Assembly: GCA_023630585.1 (NCBI GenBank) | Contig: CM042562.1 | Span: forward strand, 6,079,684-6,143,683 | DNA length: 64,000 nucleotides | DNA from: Cranoglanis bouderius | Lineage: Eukaryota; Chordata; Actinopteri; Siluriformes; Cranoglanididae | Direction of reading: 5' to 3' | Shown here: positions 37,334-50,863 of the stretch, in pieces | Layout of the letters: each line of letters starts with the position of its first letter | How positions within the stretch are numbered: the stretch's first letter is position 1 | Translations under genes and position numbers: made by a program | The notes under the pieces: generated by a model | Told to the model about the DNA's origin: nothing | The model's input: the letters and a program-made list of their open reading frames with translations, nothing else | The model's database searches: none

Positions 37334-38947
37334 TTGTGAAGTTTATGAGATAACACAAACCATAATTTTATAGAAATTTCATGGACTGATTGACAGTGCT
37401 TTCACTGTCATTTATTAGTGTTTACAGTACAAATTTCTGTTTTAATACACAAGTGAGCTTTGCTTCATATGCAGTTATAGTATAACTGTCTTACCATCCC
37501 AGCACAACATTGAAAATCATCATCACTGTACTCTCTATGACTAAAGTTTAGATTACATGAGTGTAGCAATACTTCCCCCCCCCCCTATCAGCTAAAATAG
37601 CACAGTTAAATGTATTGTAATGAGCCTTACACCCTTATCTTTTCTTATGAGATGTTTTGTGTTATGAGATGCAGGCTCATAGGGTGGGGGCTCACTAGGA
37701 GGCAGAATGTATTTCCATGGAAGGTTCTTCTAAGCTCTGTCACACACATCCCAAATAAAGGGTTGAAAAACTTCTGCCTCTGAAGTGCTGTAAAAGATCA
37801 GGGGTGGGGACAGGGACTAAGAGGGGGAAGGGTGCAGGTAAGGTTAGCTGTTGTTTCTGCTGCTTAATGCTCATGCATAATTTTCACAACATTGATTTAC
37901 TTTACCCATAAGAGAAAGGGAGTACATGATGGCATTGCAGGACGTTTAAAAGGCATTAGGTGGAAAGTTATGTATGTGTGTTTGCGTGTGCTCAGTATCC
38001 TGTGTTGAATAAGTGTATGTGGAAGGTTGTGTATGCCAGAGGGAGCACATCCAGGGCTAACGATGGACAAACCAGATGTTGGAGCAGAAGGGGAGGGGCT
38101 GAGCAAGGTCATGCATGCTGCCTCTCTTGTCCTTTGAATCCCTCAGCGTTTAGCCTCGTCTCATTTTCATTCCGTACCCTCTCCACCTCCTGTACACACT
38201 GGGTGGTGTGTCTGAGTGTGTGCTGCACTTCAACGTACACAGCAGCCAGAGTTGCATGTGCATGTGAGGACGTGTTCATGAGTGGTGTCTGTTCAGCTCC
38301 TGTAGTTGATCTGTGGTCTATTTACTGTGTGGCTGCTCACAATCAGGTTTGAAGAAACGGCTGTGTAATTGAACCTTTCCTAAAGACAAGACCAAGAATT
38401 TCAAAATAAAGAGGACTATTTCCTATCTAGGAAAACTGTAATAAATACCGGTCCTATGTCACTGGAACAACACAGAAAAAATGAAAAATCCAGACTAAGT
38501 TTATGTATGGAAGTCGGATAAGTGAAGGTTTTACTGTTAGACTAGACATACCAGAGCTTTGAAGACTCCATCTGCTGGTCTGATAGCACATTGCAGTTTT
38601 ATAAAACTCATGCCCAGTTTCAGATGAAAAAAATGTTAGTAAATCTGAATTTGTGCCACCGCTCTCCCAAAACCCTTGATCTACCAAACGGTAAAGAGAA
38701 TGTGGTCACTCCAATAGAATGAATGGGTCATCCCATACTCAGGGGAAGGAATAGAGTATTTGAAGTGCTAGATATAGTGTGAATGAACAAGGGTCTATAT
38801 TGACCCTAACCAGACCACATGCACCATGCAAGTCAGAAGGAAAGGAATCCAAATGACTCTATAAGGGAGGAACACACATGGGTGGGTTGCTGCAATCACA
38901 CAATAAATTAATTTGGGTAAAACTGTCATTCAGATTTTTTTTTTTTT

Positions 38948-38975
38948 GGGGTGGGGGGGTGGGGGGGCTTTGGGG
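38948..38975 (+). repeat. G-run cluster (putative G-quadruplex)
   Basis: Runs of 4, 7, 7 and 4 G separated by T, T and CTTT. Confidence 0.85.
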
Positions 38976-41302
38976 TCAATACTTACGCGTCAATAAACTA
39001 CGGCAAGATTAAATAGATAATGGGGCTTTTGCTTCATGTCAATAATACTCAATCAATGTATTCACCCTCATGGTCAGGTTTCCTCTCTTTTGGTGGGTGT
39101 ATTTATGGTATTAGCACAAAAAATAGACCACCTTCATTCTGACAAACCTAAAACCTGAAAGCCTAGCTAGATAGATTACTTAAAAAGCTCATTTTAAAAC
39201 AGGCAGTTGAGTTAAGATGCAAAAGCTAAGGACTCTCAATTAGTTATAGCACTAATAGATCTTAAACAGTTATTTACAGAGGGTATTCACCTTTTTTTTT
39301 TAACTATAAGAAGTTTTAGGTTCTTCACATATTGCATGTACATGTCTAAAGGAAGGGTGTCTCTATATGACTTAAAGTCAGAGCTTAGCAGTAAACAGTA
39401 ACACCTGCTGTATGTATAATTCATACAAGACACACTCACATAAGACACACACCAGGTGCACATGCACAGACACACATGCATACATACATATAGGGAAGAT
39501 GCAAACATCTGCAAGGGATTTGTACTGTGAATTGATACCTAATCATAAATAACACGAACATTCAAAACTCATTTGGTTTGCTGGCAGTGACCTCAAAAGG
39601 GTTGAGGTTTCTTAAATGGAACAGAGGGGTATAAATAAGAGAGGGGGGAGGTGGGGGGGATGCTCAGAGCAAAGCTGAGTGACTCAGAATGAAATGGAAG
39701 ATGATCTTTATACGGCAGCTGGTTTGTGCAGTATGAAGGGAAGCACCACTTCATAAAGGCAATCATGAGTACTTGGAGCTGATTTTGAACAGCTGCTACA
39801 GTTTCTATCCAATTAAAGATTGTGCTGGTCCTGCCATGGAAAATTTGAAAGTTATCTATAAGTCATTAACCCAAAGTACATTAGGAGGCATCACTTTGTA
39901 TATATTCATTAATGATAAAGGAAAGTTGTCCCAGTCCCCATTTGTCAACAAGTATCTGTTCAGAAGTTGGTCTCAGAAGAAGGCAAGTTAAAAATGGGAA
40001 CATTTGTTTTCTTGGTGGCTGAAAATATGTCCGTGCCTGTGTGTATTCAAGTTTACAAGAAGTTTTGAAGGTTTGTATGTAGCATTGTTTTGTTCATCCA
40101 GATGACAGCAACATGAGCTATCTCCACCAGTCCAGTTCACTAATAAACAAATTCTTATAAATATGTCATATCGAATATTACATTAGCAAAGGAACTACTA
40201 TTAAATTGTCTTATGTGATCAAACAAGAAGACATACCAATAGCAGTTATATCAGTAACAATCGTGTTCACATTCTCTCAGTTCACATTGTTAAATTCACA
40301 TACATTTATTTGGTTTGATGACTTTAAACCTTCATACAGTCGTTGTTCTTGTAATTCCAACCCTATTTATTTATTTATTTATTTTACAAGCCAACTATAA
40401 AACCTCTAGAGACACTTTTATAGCTGAGGACTGAAAACACTTTGTGATAATTAGGGCCAACGTATTTTCCAGGTTTTCTCTCCCCAGTAATGATATTACA
40501 CATATTTAAACAATCTTCTGATAATGACAAGACTTCCCTGAGCTGAAAGATCTGACTGATAGAAAGCTTTCTGCAATCTTACTCATTTCTTCTTCACGTA
40601 ATTGCCTCAGACTTGGAAACAGATTCATCATCAAAGTACCTTTCTTGTTGAGCATTTAGGCAGGTATCTCATGGGGCAGCAGTCATCATATTCCCGTGGA
40701 TATTTCAGTTCAGCCTGGCTTGTGTGGGTTTAAATATTTTGACAAAGTGTTCTTTAATCTGAATCAGCTTGTTTATGTTCTCGCCTCAGCAAAGGGAAAC
40801 ATACAAGAGGAGTCACTTTGACGAGATTGCATGTGTTTCTTATCAAGCAGTACAGACACACACATGTCCGAACCGTTCAATGACGAGGGGCCCTTGCAGC
40901 CACAGGAGGCCCAGCAATCACTGCTCCCTCTGCCTGCGAGACACAGAGCTGCATTACACTCAGCTTCCAACATCTGACACTAAACAGCATTAGTTTTTGA
41001 ATTCCGTTTAATCTTTTACTGATTATATTTTCAATGCTAGATATAAACTACTATTGTTTCCAACATCCAGAGGTACTCCCTCCTACCTACACACGCTATT
41101 CAAAATCTCTCCTGTTCTACTTTTCCTCCTTTGGTCAGTAAGACTTTCTGTCAGTAGCTGACTGGAGGCAGGTGGAGGAGTGCCCATGTGCTTTCCATTT
41201 GCACACGGGGCTGAAATGGCCACAATTAAAACCAAATGCGCAACCTGTGGCTTGCGCACACAGCAGGCGGCACGCGGTGAACCAACAAACACTCACACTC
41301 AT

Positions 41303-41303
<1 letters not shown>

Positions 41304-41364
<61 letters not shown>
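41304..41364 (+). repeat. (CA)n microsatellite
   Basis: About 30 CA units. Confidence 0.97.
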
Positions 41365-41365
<1 letters not shown>

Positions 41366-41888
41366 AGCCAGGAGCAGGGAGAATGAAAGCACTTCAGATT
41401 TATTGCTTGGAAATGAAATGATTGCCTTAACTCCACAAGACGCGCAGGCAAAAAGCTTGGCTCTGCTCTTGGTTGTTTAGGGAGGAGAGAGACCTGTAGA
41501 ATGTTAAGTTGTTCTGGTCCAGCGCTGGAAGCTCAGAGGTCAGGGTGAGCATGAGGCCAGACGGAGGTCACCAGCCCAGTTCAGTAAAACAAAAGAAGTT
41601 TATGTGGCCGAGAGCAGTTTCTCGGCTGCAGCCAGAATGTCTGCGGACCACACTGTGTAGCCTGAGGACATGAAGAGCATGATTAGAGTGGAGCTGCTAG
41701 GGTGATGCTGGTCAGGTCGCACAAAACTACACCCACATGTTCAAGGCCTGCATGTCCATCTGCCCAGTGGGTATTTACACCCTACTTCTGACATCCCGAG
41801 ACCCTTCTGTCACCCAATCTTATCCTGAACAGGATAAATAACCTCACAGATTCACTGGATTTCATATTCTTCATCTCAGATGCATACA

Positions 41889-43385
41889 CAGTGGGTATAG
41901 AAAAGAATTGCCCCCCTTTAAAATAATCACTTTTTGTTGCTTTTCAGCCTGAAATGAAGACAGACACAGTTTTCGTTTTATCCAGCTGTATTTACTCAGT
42001 GCAACATATAACATCCAAGTGAAAGATATAACACCAACAGAAAAAAAAATTAAAAATTAAAAAACAGAATCGCTGAGTTGGAAAAAGCTGTCTCTACTAA
42101 CTTTGCACATCTAGACTTTGCAATATTTGCCCACTCTTCTTTGCAGAACTGCTCAATTCAGTTAAATTTGATGGTGACCTTTTGTGGACTGCAGTCTTCA
42201 AGTCATTCCACAGATTTTCAATGGGGTTTAAGTCTGGGCTCTGACTAGGCCATGCAAGGACATTCACCTTTTTCTCCTTTAACCACTGTGTGGTCAGTTT
42301 TGCTGTGTGCTTTGAGTCATTGTTATGTTGAAAGGTAAACCTTCTTCCCATTGACAACTTTCTGGCAGAGGGCAGCAGATTTTCCTCAAGAATTTGACAG
42401 TATTTTACCCCATCCATTTTTTCTTCTATCCTGACAAGTACTCCAGTCCCTGCTGCAGAGAAACATAACAGGATATTACCACCTCCATGCTTTACTGTAG
42501 GAATGGTGTTATTTGGATGGTGAGCTGTATTCAATTTCCGCCAGACATATCGTTTGGTGTTGAGGCCAAATATTTCATCTGACCATAACACCTTCTCCAT
42601 GTGGCCTCAGAATCTTCAAGGTGCGTTTTGGCAAAGCTCAGTTGCAACCCTCCCATATAAGCCACATTTGTGGAGAATTTGTGATATTGTTGTCACATGC
42701 ACACAATGACCACTCTTTGTCATAAATTCCTGTAACTGCTTCAGAGTTGCTGTAGGCCTCTTGGTAGCCTCTCTGACCAGTTTCCTCCTGGCTTGTTCAT
42801 CCAGTTTGGAGTGACGTCCTGATCCAGGGAGGGTCTGTGTTGTACCAAATACCTTCCACTTCTTAATAATAGACTTCACTGTGCTTCTAGGCATTGATAA
42901 AGCCTTTGAATTTTTTTGTATCCATCTCCTGACTTGTGCCTGTCCACAACTTTATCCCGGAGATCTTTTGACAGTGCCTTGCCACCCATAGTTCATTGTT
43001 TGCTTCAGTTGCTCTACAAAATGCTCCAGGAAAGCTCTTTTCATGCTGAGCTAATCAAAATGACCACAGCTGATCACAGTTGAAAGTCAAATGGCTTTGT
43101 GTGCCATTGAGAAGGTGATTAGCTACACCTTATTGAGTTTACAAGTCATTTTTAGGAGGGGGATGATTCTTTTTCCAAGTCAGTGATTCTGATTTGTTTT
43201 TATTTTTTTTTATTTTTATTTTTTTTATTTCTGACGTTGGTGTTATATCTTTCACTTGGATATTATAAGTTGCACTGAGTAAATTCAGCTGGATAAAACA
43301 AAAACTGTGTCCATCTTCATTTCAGGCTGAAGAGCAACAAAATGTGATTATTTTAAAGGGGGGTGATTCTTTTCTATACCCACTG
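41889..43385 (-). mobile_element. Tc1-like transposon, family A copy 1 (full-length, inactivated)
   Basis: About 1.5 kb with long terminal inverted repeats: the left end CAGTGGGTATAGAAAAGAAT is mirrored by ATTCTTTTCTATACCCACTG at the right. The conserved stretch extends into TTTGTTGCTTTTCAGCCTGAAATGAAGACAGACACAGTTTT on the left, complementary on the right. TA follows the right end; the left flank now reads CA, probably a mutated target TA. Transposase pieces run on the minus strand. It shares its family with the copy at 49.6 kb. Confidence 0.9.
42097..42894 (-). pseudogene. Tc1-like transposase pseudogene (family A copy 1)
   Basis: Two open pieces. 42616-42894 holds the helix-turn-helix DNA-binding part (PRSTVKSIIKKWK, then an LPGSGR linker typical of Tc1 proteins). 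42097-42600 holds the DDE catalytic part (VLWSDE, TVKHGGGN, LNPIENLW). The pieces are out of frame. The second catalytic Asp appears as Asn (QHNNDSKH, where relatives have QHDNDPKH), so it would be dead even without the frameshift. A related copy at 50.1 kb keeps DND at this site. Confidence 0.88.
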
Positions 43386-43711
43386 TATTGCATGCTCCTT
43401 AAACTTAAAACAATGTGGAATAAATCTTCTGTATTCCAAGGATGCAATTACATTCATTTTAAATGATACAGCAGGTAGATTGAGGACAGCAGTGATTACA
43501 GTGAGTAAAGGAGTCCACAACTTGAAGTAGGGAGATACAGAGATGTACCAAGCATGCAGTGGCTTATTAAAGGCCTGCAGGTTCTTTCATCATGCATCAC
43601 CATTCAGATTTGCATTGTAGAGCTTTAACAAAATGCCACAACTCATACAACATCTATTCATTAGGTGAAATTTTCCTATTTTTGAAATGATTTTGAAAAA
43701 TTTTTTAATTA

Positions 43712-45120
43712 CAACTCCAATTCCAAAAAAGTTGGGACACTGTGTAAAATGTAAATAAAAAAAGAATGCAATGATTTGCAAATCTCAAACTTTTATTCAC
43801 AATAGAACAGAGAAAACAGATCAAATGTAAAATTTTAAGGAAAAAATAAGGCAATTTTGTATTTGATGGCAGCAACACGTCTCAAAAAAGTTGGGACAGG
43901 GTCATGTTTACCACTCTGTAGCATTTCCTCTTCTTTTAACAACAGTCCGTATATGTCTGGGAACTGAGGAGACCAGTTGCTGGAGTTTTTGGAGAGGAAT
44001 GTTGTCCCATTTGTGTCTGATACAGGATTCTAGCTGCTCAACAGTCCTGGGTCTTCTTTGTCATATTTTTCGTTTCATGAAGCACCAAATGTTTTCAATT
44101 GGTGAAAGGTCTGGACTGCAGGCAGGTCAGTTCAGCACCCAGACTCTTCTACTACGAAGCCATGCTGTTGTAATAGATGCAGTATGTGGTTTAGCATTGT
44201 CTTGCTGAAATATGCAAGGTCTTCCCTGAAAAAGATGTCATCTGGATGGAAGCATATGTTGCTCTAAAACCTGTATGTACCTTTCAGCATTGATGGTGCC
44301 TTTCCAGATGTGCAAGCTGCCCATTCCATAGGTACCAATGCACCCCCATACCATCAGAGTTGCAGGCTTTTGAACTGATTTCCATTTTGGCCCAGAGAAG
44401 ACTGCGGCGTTTCTGGATCATGTTCACATATGGCTTCTTCTTTGCATGATAGAGCTTTAACCTGCATTTGTGGATGGCACAGCGAACTGTGTTCACAGAC
44501 AATGAGTTCTGGATGTGTTTCTGAGCTCATGCAGTGATTTCCATTACAGAATCATGCCTGTTTTTAATGCAGTGCTGCCTGAGGGCCCGAAGATCACGGG
44601 CATGCAATATTGATTTTCACCCTTGTCCCTTGCGCAAAGAGATTTCTCCAGATTCTCTGAATCTTTTGATGATATTATGTACTGTAGATGATGAGATATT
44701 CAAAGTCTTCGCAATTTTATGTTGAGGAACAATATTCTGAAATTGTTCCACAAATTGTAGACGCAGATTGGTGAACCTCTGCCCATCTTTACTTCTGAGA
44801 GATCTGCCTCCCTAAGATACTCTTTTTATACCCAATCATGTTACTGACCTGTTGCCAATTAACCTCCAGCTGTTTCTTTTTAGTAACACTTTTCCAGCCT
44901 TTTGTTGCCCCCGTCCCAACTTTTTTGAGACAGGTTGCGGCCATCAAATTCAAAATTACCTTATTTTTTTCTTAAAATGGTACATTTGCTCAGTTTAAAC
45001 ATTTGATGTGTTTACTATGTTCTACTGTGAATAATATATGGTTTTAGGAGATTTGCAAATCATTGCATTCTGTTTTTATTTACATTTTACTCAGTGTCCC
45101 AACTTTTTTGGAATTGGGGT
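43712..45120 (-). mobile_element. Tc1-like transposon, family B (about 1.4 kb, decayed)
   Basis: Long terminal inverted repeats begin CAACTCCAATTCCAAAAAAG and end CTTTTTTGGAATTGGGGT, continuing through TTGGGACACTGTGTAAAATG and GCAATGATTTGCAAATCTC on each side, with TA at both ends. The end sequence is one I know as very common in fish genomes. A decayed minus-strand transposase is recognisable in pieces (for example HKCRLKLYHAKKKPYVN near 44460) and has no intact frame. Confidence 0.88.
44284..44725 (-). pseudogene. Decayed transposase of family B Tc1-like element
   Basis: A short minus-strand frame at 44284-44502 (SVNTVRCAIHKCRLKLYHAK, then QKRRSLLWAK) matches the middle of Tc1-like proteins by style. 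Further upstream the minus strand reads IIKRFRESGEISL-like sequence near 44650-44690. Stops and frame changes interrupt it throughout. The catalytic triad could not be assigned. Confidence 0.6.
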
Positions 45121-45301
45121 TATATATATACAGTAATTTTACATGCAACAGCTGACTAGTGGAATATAATTCAATATAAATCTGAAGATAAATGTTCATA
45201 TTAACGACTACACATAAATATGAGGACTGGTACTTATACATATTTTTACACTCTCAAATCTTGCCTGCGTATAAGCTACCTTGAGGTAAAGAATACAAGA
45301 A

Positions 45302-45405
<104 letters not shown>

Positions 45406-45655
45406 GTGCATAGTGTTGGAAAGTAAGTGAAAACATACAGTTATGCAGTGAAAGTAATTTTATATTTCATGAAATTACATGAATCTCCTGAAGGGGTACT
45501 TTCACATGAATAACAACTAATTATTTTAATTAATGATTTTTTTTTTTTTCTATAGCCAAAGTTCCTAACTATAAAGTTTTAGTATTTCTTGTTCACCTTA
45601 TTAGGATGAATTTCAGACAGTCATTCCATAAGAGCTAATAAAGGTGTTGCAGATA

Positions 45656-47185
45656 CAGTGGGGGAAAAAAGTATTTGATCCCCTGCTGATTTTGTACGTT
45701 TGCCCACTGACAAAGAAATGATCAGTCTATAATTTTAATGGTAGGTGTATTTTAACAGTGAGAGACAGAATAACAACAAAAAAATCCAGAAAAACGCATT
45801 TCAAAAAAGTTATAAATTGATTTGCATTTTAATGAGGGAAATAAGTATTTGACCCCTTCGACTTAGTACTTGGTGGCAAAACCCTTGTTGGCAATCACAG
45901 AGGTCAGACGTTTCTTGTAGTTGGCCACCAGGTTTGCACACATCTCAGGAGGGATTTTGTCCCACTCCTCTTTGCAGATCCTCTCCAAGTCATTAAGGTC
46001 TCGAGGCTGACATTTGGCAACTCGAACCTTCAGCTCCCTCCACAGATTTTCTATGGGTTTAAGGTCTGGAGACTGGCTAGGCCACTCCAGGACCTTAATG
46101 TGCTTCTTCTTGAGCCACTCCTTTGTTGCCTTGGCTGTGTGTTTTGGGTCATTGTCATGCTGGAATACCCATCCACAACCCATTTTCAATGCCCTGGCTG
46201 AGGGAAGTAGGTTCTCACCCAAGATTTGACAATACATGGCCCTGTCCATCGTCCCTTTGATGCGGTGCAGTTGTCCTGTCCCCTTAGCAGAAAAACACCC
46301 CCAAAGCATAACGTTCCCACCTCCATGTTTGATGGTGGGGATGGTGTTCTTGGGGTCATAGGCAGCATTCCTCCTCCTCCAAACACGGCGAGTTGAGTTG
46401 ATGCCAAAGAGCTCGATTTCGGTCTCATCTGACCACAACACTTTCACCCAGTTCTCCTCTGAATCATTCAGACAAACTTCAGATGGGCCTGTACATGTGC
46501 TTTCTTGAGCAGGGGAACCTTGCGGGTGCTGCAGGATTTCAGTCCTTCACGGCGTAGTGTGTTACCAATTGTTTTCTTGGTGACTATGGTCCCAGCTACC
46601 TTGAGATCATTAACAAGATCCTCCCGTGTAGTTCTGGGCTGATTCCTCACCGTTCTCATGATCATTGAAACTCCATGAGGTGAGATCTTGCATGGAGGGA
46701 GAATGACAGTTTCTTCCATTTGCGAATAATCGCACCAACTGTTGTCACCTTCTCACCAAGCTGCTTGGCGATGGTCTTGTAGCCCATTCCAGCCTTGTGT
46801 AGGTCTACAATCTTGTCCCTGACATCCTTGGACAGCTCTTTGGTCTTGGCCATGGTGGAGAGTTTGGAATCTGATTGATTGATTGCTTCTGTGGACAAGT
46901 GTCTTTTATACAGGTAACAAACTGAGATTAGCTCGTTACCTGTGTAAAAGACACCTGCGAGCCAGAAATTTTGCTGATTGATAGAGGATCAAATACTTAT
47001 TTCACTCATTAAAATGCAAATCAATTTATAACTTTTTTGAAATGCGTTTTTCTGATTTTTTTTGTTGTTATTCTGTCTCACACTGTTAAAATACACCTAC
47101 CATTAAAATTATAGACTGATCATTTCTTTGTCAGTGGGCAAACGTACAAATTCAGCAGGGGATCAAATACTTTTTTCCCCCACTG
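45656..47185 (-). mobile_element. Tc1-like transposon, family C (full-length, 1530 bp, IR/DR type)
   Basis: Left end CAGTGGGGGAAAAAAGTATT, right end AATACTTTTTTCCCCCACTG, a perfect inverted match over the first 20 bases, flanked by TA at 45654 and 47186. The inverted repeats extend about 200 bp. Each carries an outer copy (GTATTTGATCCCCTGCTG) and an inner copy (AAGTATTTGACCCC) of a short direct repeat, the arrangement of transposase-binding sites in IR/DR-type Tc1 elements. The high similarity of its two ends suggests a fairly recent insertion. Confidence 0.93.
45863..46850 (-). pseudogene. Tc1-like transposase pseudogene (family C)
   Basis: Three minus-strand pieces cover nearly a whole DD34E transposase. 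46662-46898 contains MAKTKELSKDVRDKIVDLHK and the first helix-turn-helix. 46468-46719 contains the second DNA-binding part (ISPHGVSMIMRTVRNQPRTT). 45863-46447 contains the catalytic core with VLWSDE, QHDNDPKH and LKPIENLW (relatives have NPIENLW) and ends FATKY. All three acidic residues remain, but the frame shifts near 46700, and a small deletion with a stop near 46465 disconnects the parts. Confidence 0.9.
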
Positions 47186-48713
47186 TAAATGTCAGTGGTT
47201 CAGAGGACAGTGGACACAACCCTGTACCCCTGGCAGCAATCTCACCCCATCACAAACAGCAAGGGCCACCCACAATTAACCCATCACCCAAATATTTACA
47301 TACACCGTGGGCGTTGTTCTCCTTTGTATGGTTTTGAGCTCAAAACCATGCTGAAAAAAAAATGTGGCTTTGGCACAAGCTGAACAAAGCAAAGCAAATG
47401 ACTACAATTACAGGAAACATAGAGCAGCCGCTTTGTTTCAGGACACTTCAAAAACAGAGCAGGGAGGAAAACATAATGACAAAGAGACGACAGTTTAATT
47501 CTCTGACCACACTGGCCACCTCTGCCTCGCTCCTTCCCAAAGCTCTTTACCCTGACCCAGCTCACTGTACGAGGCCATCTTCTACAATGGCACACATCAT
47601 ACAGAGCGGCTTGCTCTCTTCACTTATCCTGTACAGAGAAGAAAAATGTTATAGAAGTACATTTCGGAGAGAGGAGAAGAAAGTGAAGGAGAAGACGTAA
47701 CATGGCCTTGAAAGTGTGTTCAGGCCTGGCTGAAGGAGTCCACAAAGCCTGCCCTTGATCAGACCAGTGTAAGAACAAAGGGGAGATAGGGAGGACAGAG
47801 CAGTCTTTCATGTGTGTGCTTGATGTCTATGAGTAAGGTACTCACTCGTGCACAATACAAGACACAAGCACAAGGTGAAAATCACATACACACTCTGATT
47901 ACCTGGTTGTACTAAACTCAGAGCTCACACGGAGACATCCATAACATTTTCCATGCTCAAAAAAATTCTGAAGACCAAAATTTTGGGCAATCTTTGGATT
48001 TGCATGTATACACAATAAAAAAAGTAGTGTGGTACTAAGAATCAATTATTCTGTATGAATTTTACTTATTGCTATTTAAGAAGACATTTCCTGTTTAGAA
48101 CAGTGTAATGCGTTTTTCTTTGGCTAAACCCATAATTCTAACTGCCAGCTGTCCTATAGCACTCTGCTCATATTTCGGACTAACAGAACGAGAGAGGAGG
48201 AGGAAACAGCGCAATAAAAAGTGAGAGTGAGAGAATGAGAGAGCACAAGGAGGGGGTCTAAGATTCCAGGCGGGAGTGTGTGGCGTGTGTGTGTGTGCAC
48301 TGGGAGAGAAAATGGATGGATGTTGATTCTAACCTGTCACCACTGTGTGGCCATTTGGGCCAATATAAAATCCCTGATGTGTCTTTGATTCCTTCTCACT
48401 TCTGCTGCTGGTCTGGCGTGAATGGGAATGGAGTGCAGGCAAAGATTATAGTGAGAGATATGTAAACTATGCAGAAAAGGGAAGAGAGTATTGTGGACCA
48501 CGGTTTATATTACAAAAGGGAGAAAATGGATCTAGAAAGTAGAGAAAGAGGAGACAGACAGGAAGAATTACAGCAAGGCTAGTTTTAGTAAAGAGTCTAG
48601 GAGATGGCCATACCAGTATATCTTGTTTGTGAGTAATTCAATTACAAAAATGCAATATATTAAAATATTATATTATATTTGGATTTTGGGACAGACTGAT
48701 AACAACTTGCAAT

Positions 48714-48813
<100 letters not shown>

Positions 48814-49642
48814 AATAGCTTTTTCATTCTGTGCCAGTAGGTTGCACCCAAGTCCCATATACAGAGATGAATGATTGCAAATTACATGGAAAATTGGTTG
48901 AGACAAAAACATTCTGACTCTCCCATGTGGTGAAATTTTTGTTATAGTTCCTCTGAATTTAGCCAAGGTTCCAGCACAGTAGGTAGGGTCAGCTCTAGCC
49001 TTCTGTCTCTAATCAAGATTTGCACCATGAAGCACTATTTTACCCCAACAGCCCCCTCAGGTGAGTTTGAGGTAGTGGCAGAATAAACAACTGCATTTGT
49101 CAGTGGTATCTCCACATGGCAAATGAAACCATTTAACAGTATAATTTGGTGTGCTCATTTTCACATGCATTTGATATGATTCCTTGATTGTGATCAAATA
49201 AATTCTCATTAAATATTGAATTATATAAGAATTACTAATTAATTGTCTACTGTCACTTCCCTATGCCTTTGCATATTTCAGAATACTTGGCCTGTGAAGA
49301 TTCAACATTCAGCATCAACACATTTTAGTAAGTGTATTTTCCACAAAAATGTATACACTAGCAAGACCACAAAAGCAGGCTAAGTGTTTAAGGTGGTTAA
49401 ATCCTAGCTGGCTGATTAGCTAAAGGCATTATCCTACAATTATGGATACTCTCCATAAGTATCCATGGATATGGAACAACCGCAGCATAAACTTCTGGAG
49501 CAAAATGGGATTTCTACATTTTTAGTACTATGTTACCATTAGTATTATACTGTTATCTAGCTAAAAAAAAAAAAAATAAAATAAAAAAAAAGCTGTGCAA
49601 ATTATATAATAATAATAAATCACTATCTGGCAAAAAATTTTA

Positions 49643-50833
49643 CAGTGGGTATAGAAAGGAATCCCCCCCCCCTTTAAAATAATTACATTTTGTTGCTTTT
49701 CAGCCTGAAATGAAGACAGACATAGTTTTTGTTTTATCCAGCTGTATTTACTCAGTGCAACTTGTAACATCCAAGTGAAAGATATAACACCAACATGTCA
49801 GAAATTAAAAACAAAAACAAAAAAACAAATCAGAATCACTGAGTTGGAAAAAGGATCATCCCCATGCTTTAATTTGCCTTAATTTTTCAATTACAGCCTT
49901 TAGTCTGTTGGGATATGTCTCTACTAACTTTGCACATCTAGACTTTGTAATATTTGCCCACTCTTCTTTGCAGAACTGCTCGAGTTCAGTTAAATTCGAT
50001 GGTGACCTTTTGTGGACTGCAGGCTTCAAGTCATTCCACAGATTTTCAATGGGGTTTAAGTCTGGGCTCTGACTAGGCCATGCAAGGACATTCACCTTTT
50101 TCTCCTTTAACCACTGTGTGGTCAGTTTTGCTGTGTGCTTTGGGTCATTGTCAGGTTGGAAAATCTTCTTCCCATTGACAACTTTCTGGCAGAGGGCAGC
50201 AGATTTTCCTCAAGATTTGAGGTATTTTGCCCCATCCATTTTTCCTTCTATCCTGACAAGTGCTCAAGTCCCTGCTGCAGAGAAACACCCCCATAACAGG
50301 ATATTACCACCTCCATGCTTTACTGTAGGAATGGTGTTATTTGGATGGTGAGCTGTATTGGATTTCCGCCAGACATATCGTTTGGTGTTGAGGCCAATTT
50401 TAGTCTCATCTGACCATAACACCTTTTTCCATGTGGCCTCAGAATCTTCAAGGTGTGTTCATGTGGCCTTTCTTGAGGAGTGGCTTTTTCTTGCAACCCT
50501 CCCATACAAGCCACATTTGTGAAGAATTTGTGATATTGTTTTCAGATGCACACAATGACCACACTTTGTCATGAATTCCTGTAACTGCTTCAGAGTTGCT
50601 GTAGGCCTCTTGGTAGCCTCTCTGACCAGTTTCCTCCTGGCTCTTTCATCCAGTTTGGAGCGACGTCCTGATCCAGGGAGGGTCTGTGTTGTACCAAATA
50701 CCTTCCACTTCTTAATAATAGACTTCACTGTGCTTCTAGGCATTGATAAAGCCTTTGAATTTTCTTTGTATCCATCTCCTGACTTGTGTCTGTCCACAAC
50801 TTTATCCCGGAGACCTTTTGACAGTGCCTTGCC
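49643..50833 (-). mobile_element. Tc1-like transposon, family A copy 2 (truncated)
   Basis: Starts TA|CAGTGGGTATAGAAAGGAAT like copy 1 and stays alignable to GACAGTGCCTTGCCA, then changes abruptly to telomere-like DNA at about 50834. About 300 bp including the far inverted repeat is missing. Transposase remnants lie on the minus strand. Confidence 0.9.
49856..50830 (-). pseudogene. Tc1-like transposase pseudogene (family A copy 2)
   Basis: The N-terminal part runs from about 50830 to 50459 (ALSKGLRDKVVDRHKSG, PRSTVKSIIKKWK, LPGSGRRSKLDERARR). The C-terminal part is at 49856-50095 (VLAWPSQSPDLNPIENLW). The middle catalytic region is shifted between frames; the second Asp is kept (QPDNDPKH). 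The reading frame at 50834-50917 runs on into flanking DNA and is not part of the element. Confidence 0.85.
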
Positions 50834-50863
50834 AGGGTTAGAGCTAACCCTAACCCCAACCCT
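50834..50863. repeat. Telomere-like patch at a transposon breakpoint
   Basis: AGGGTTAG-AG-CTAACCCTAACCCCAACCCT: two to three near-perfect telomeric units on the C-rich strand next to an inverted one, exactly where family A copy 2 breaks off. Confidence 0.6.
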
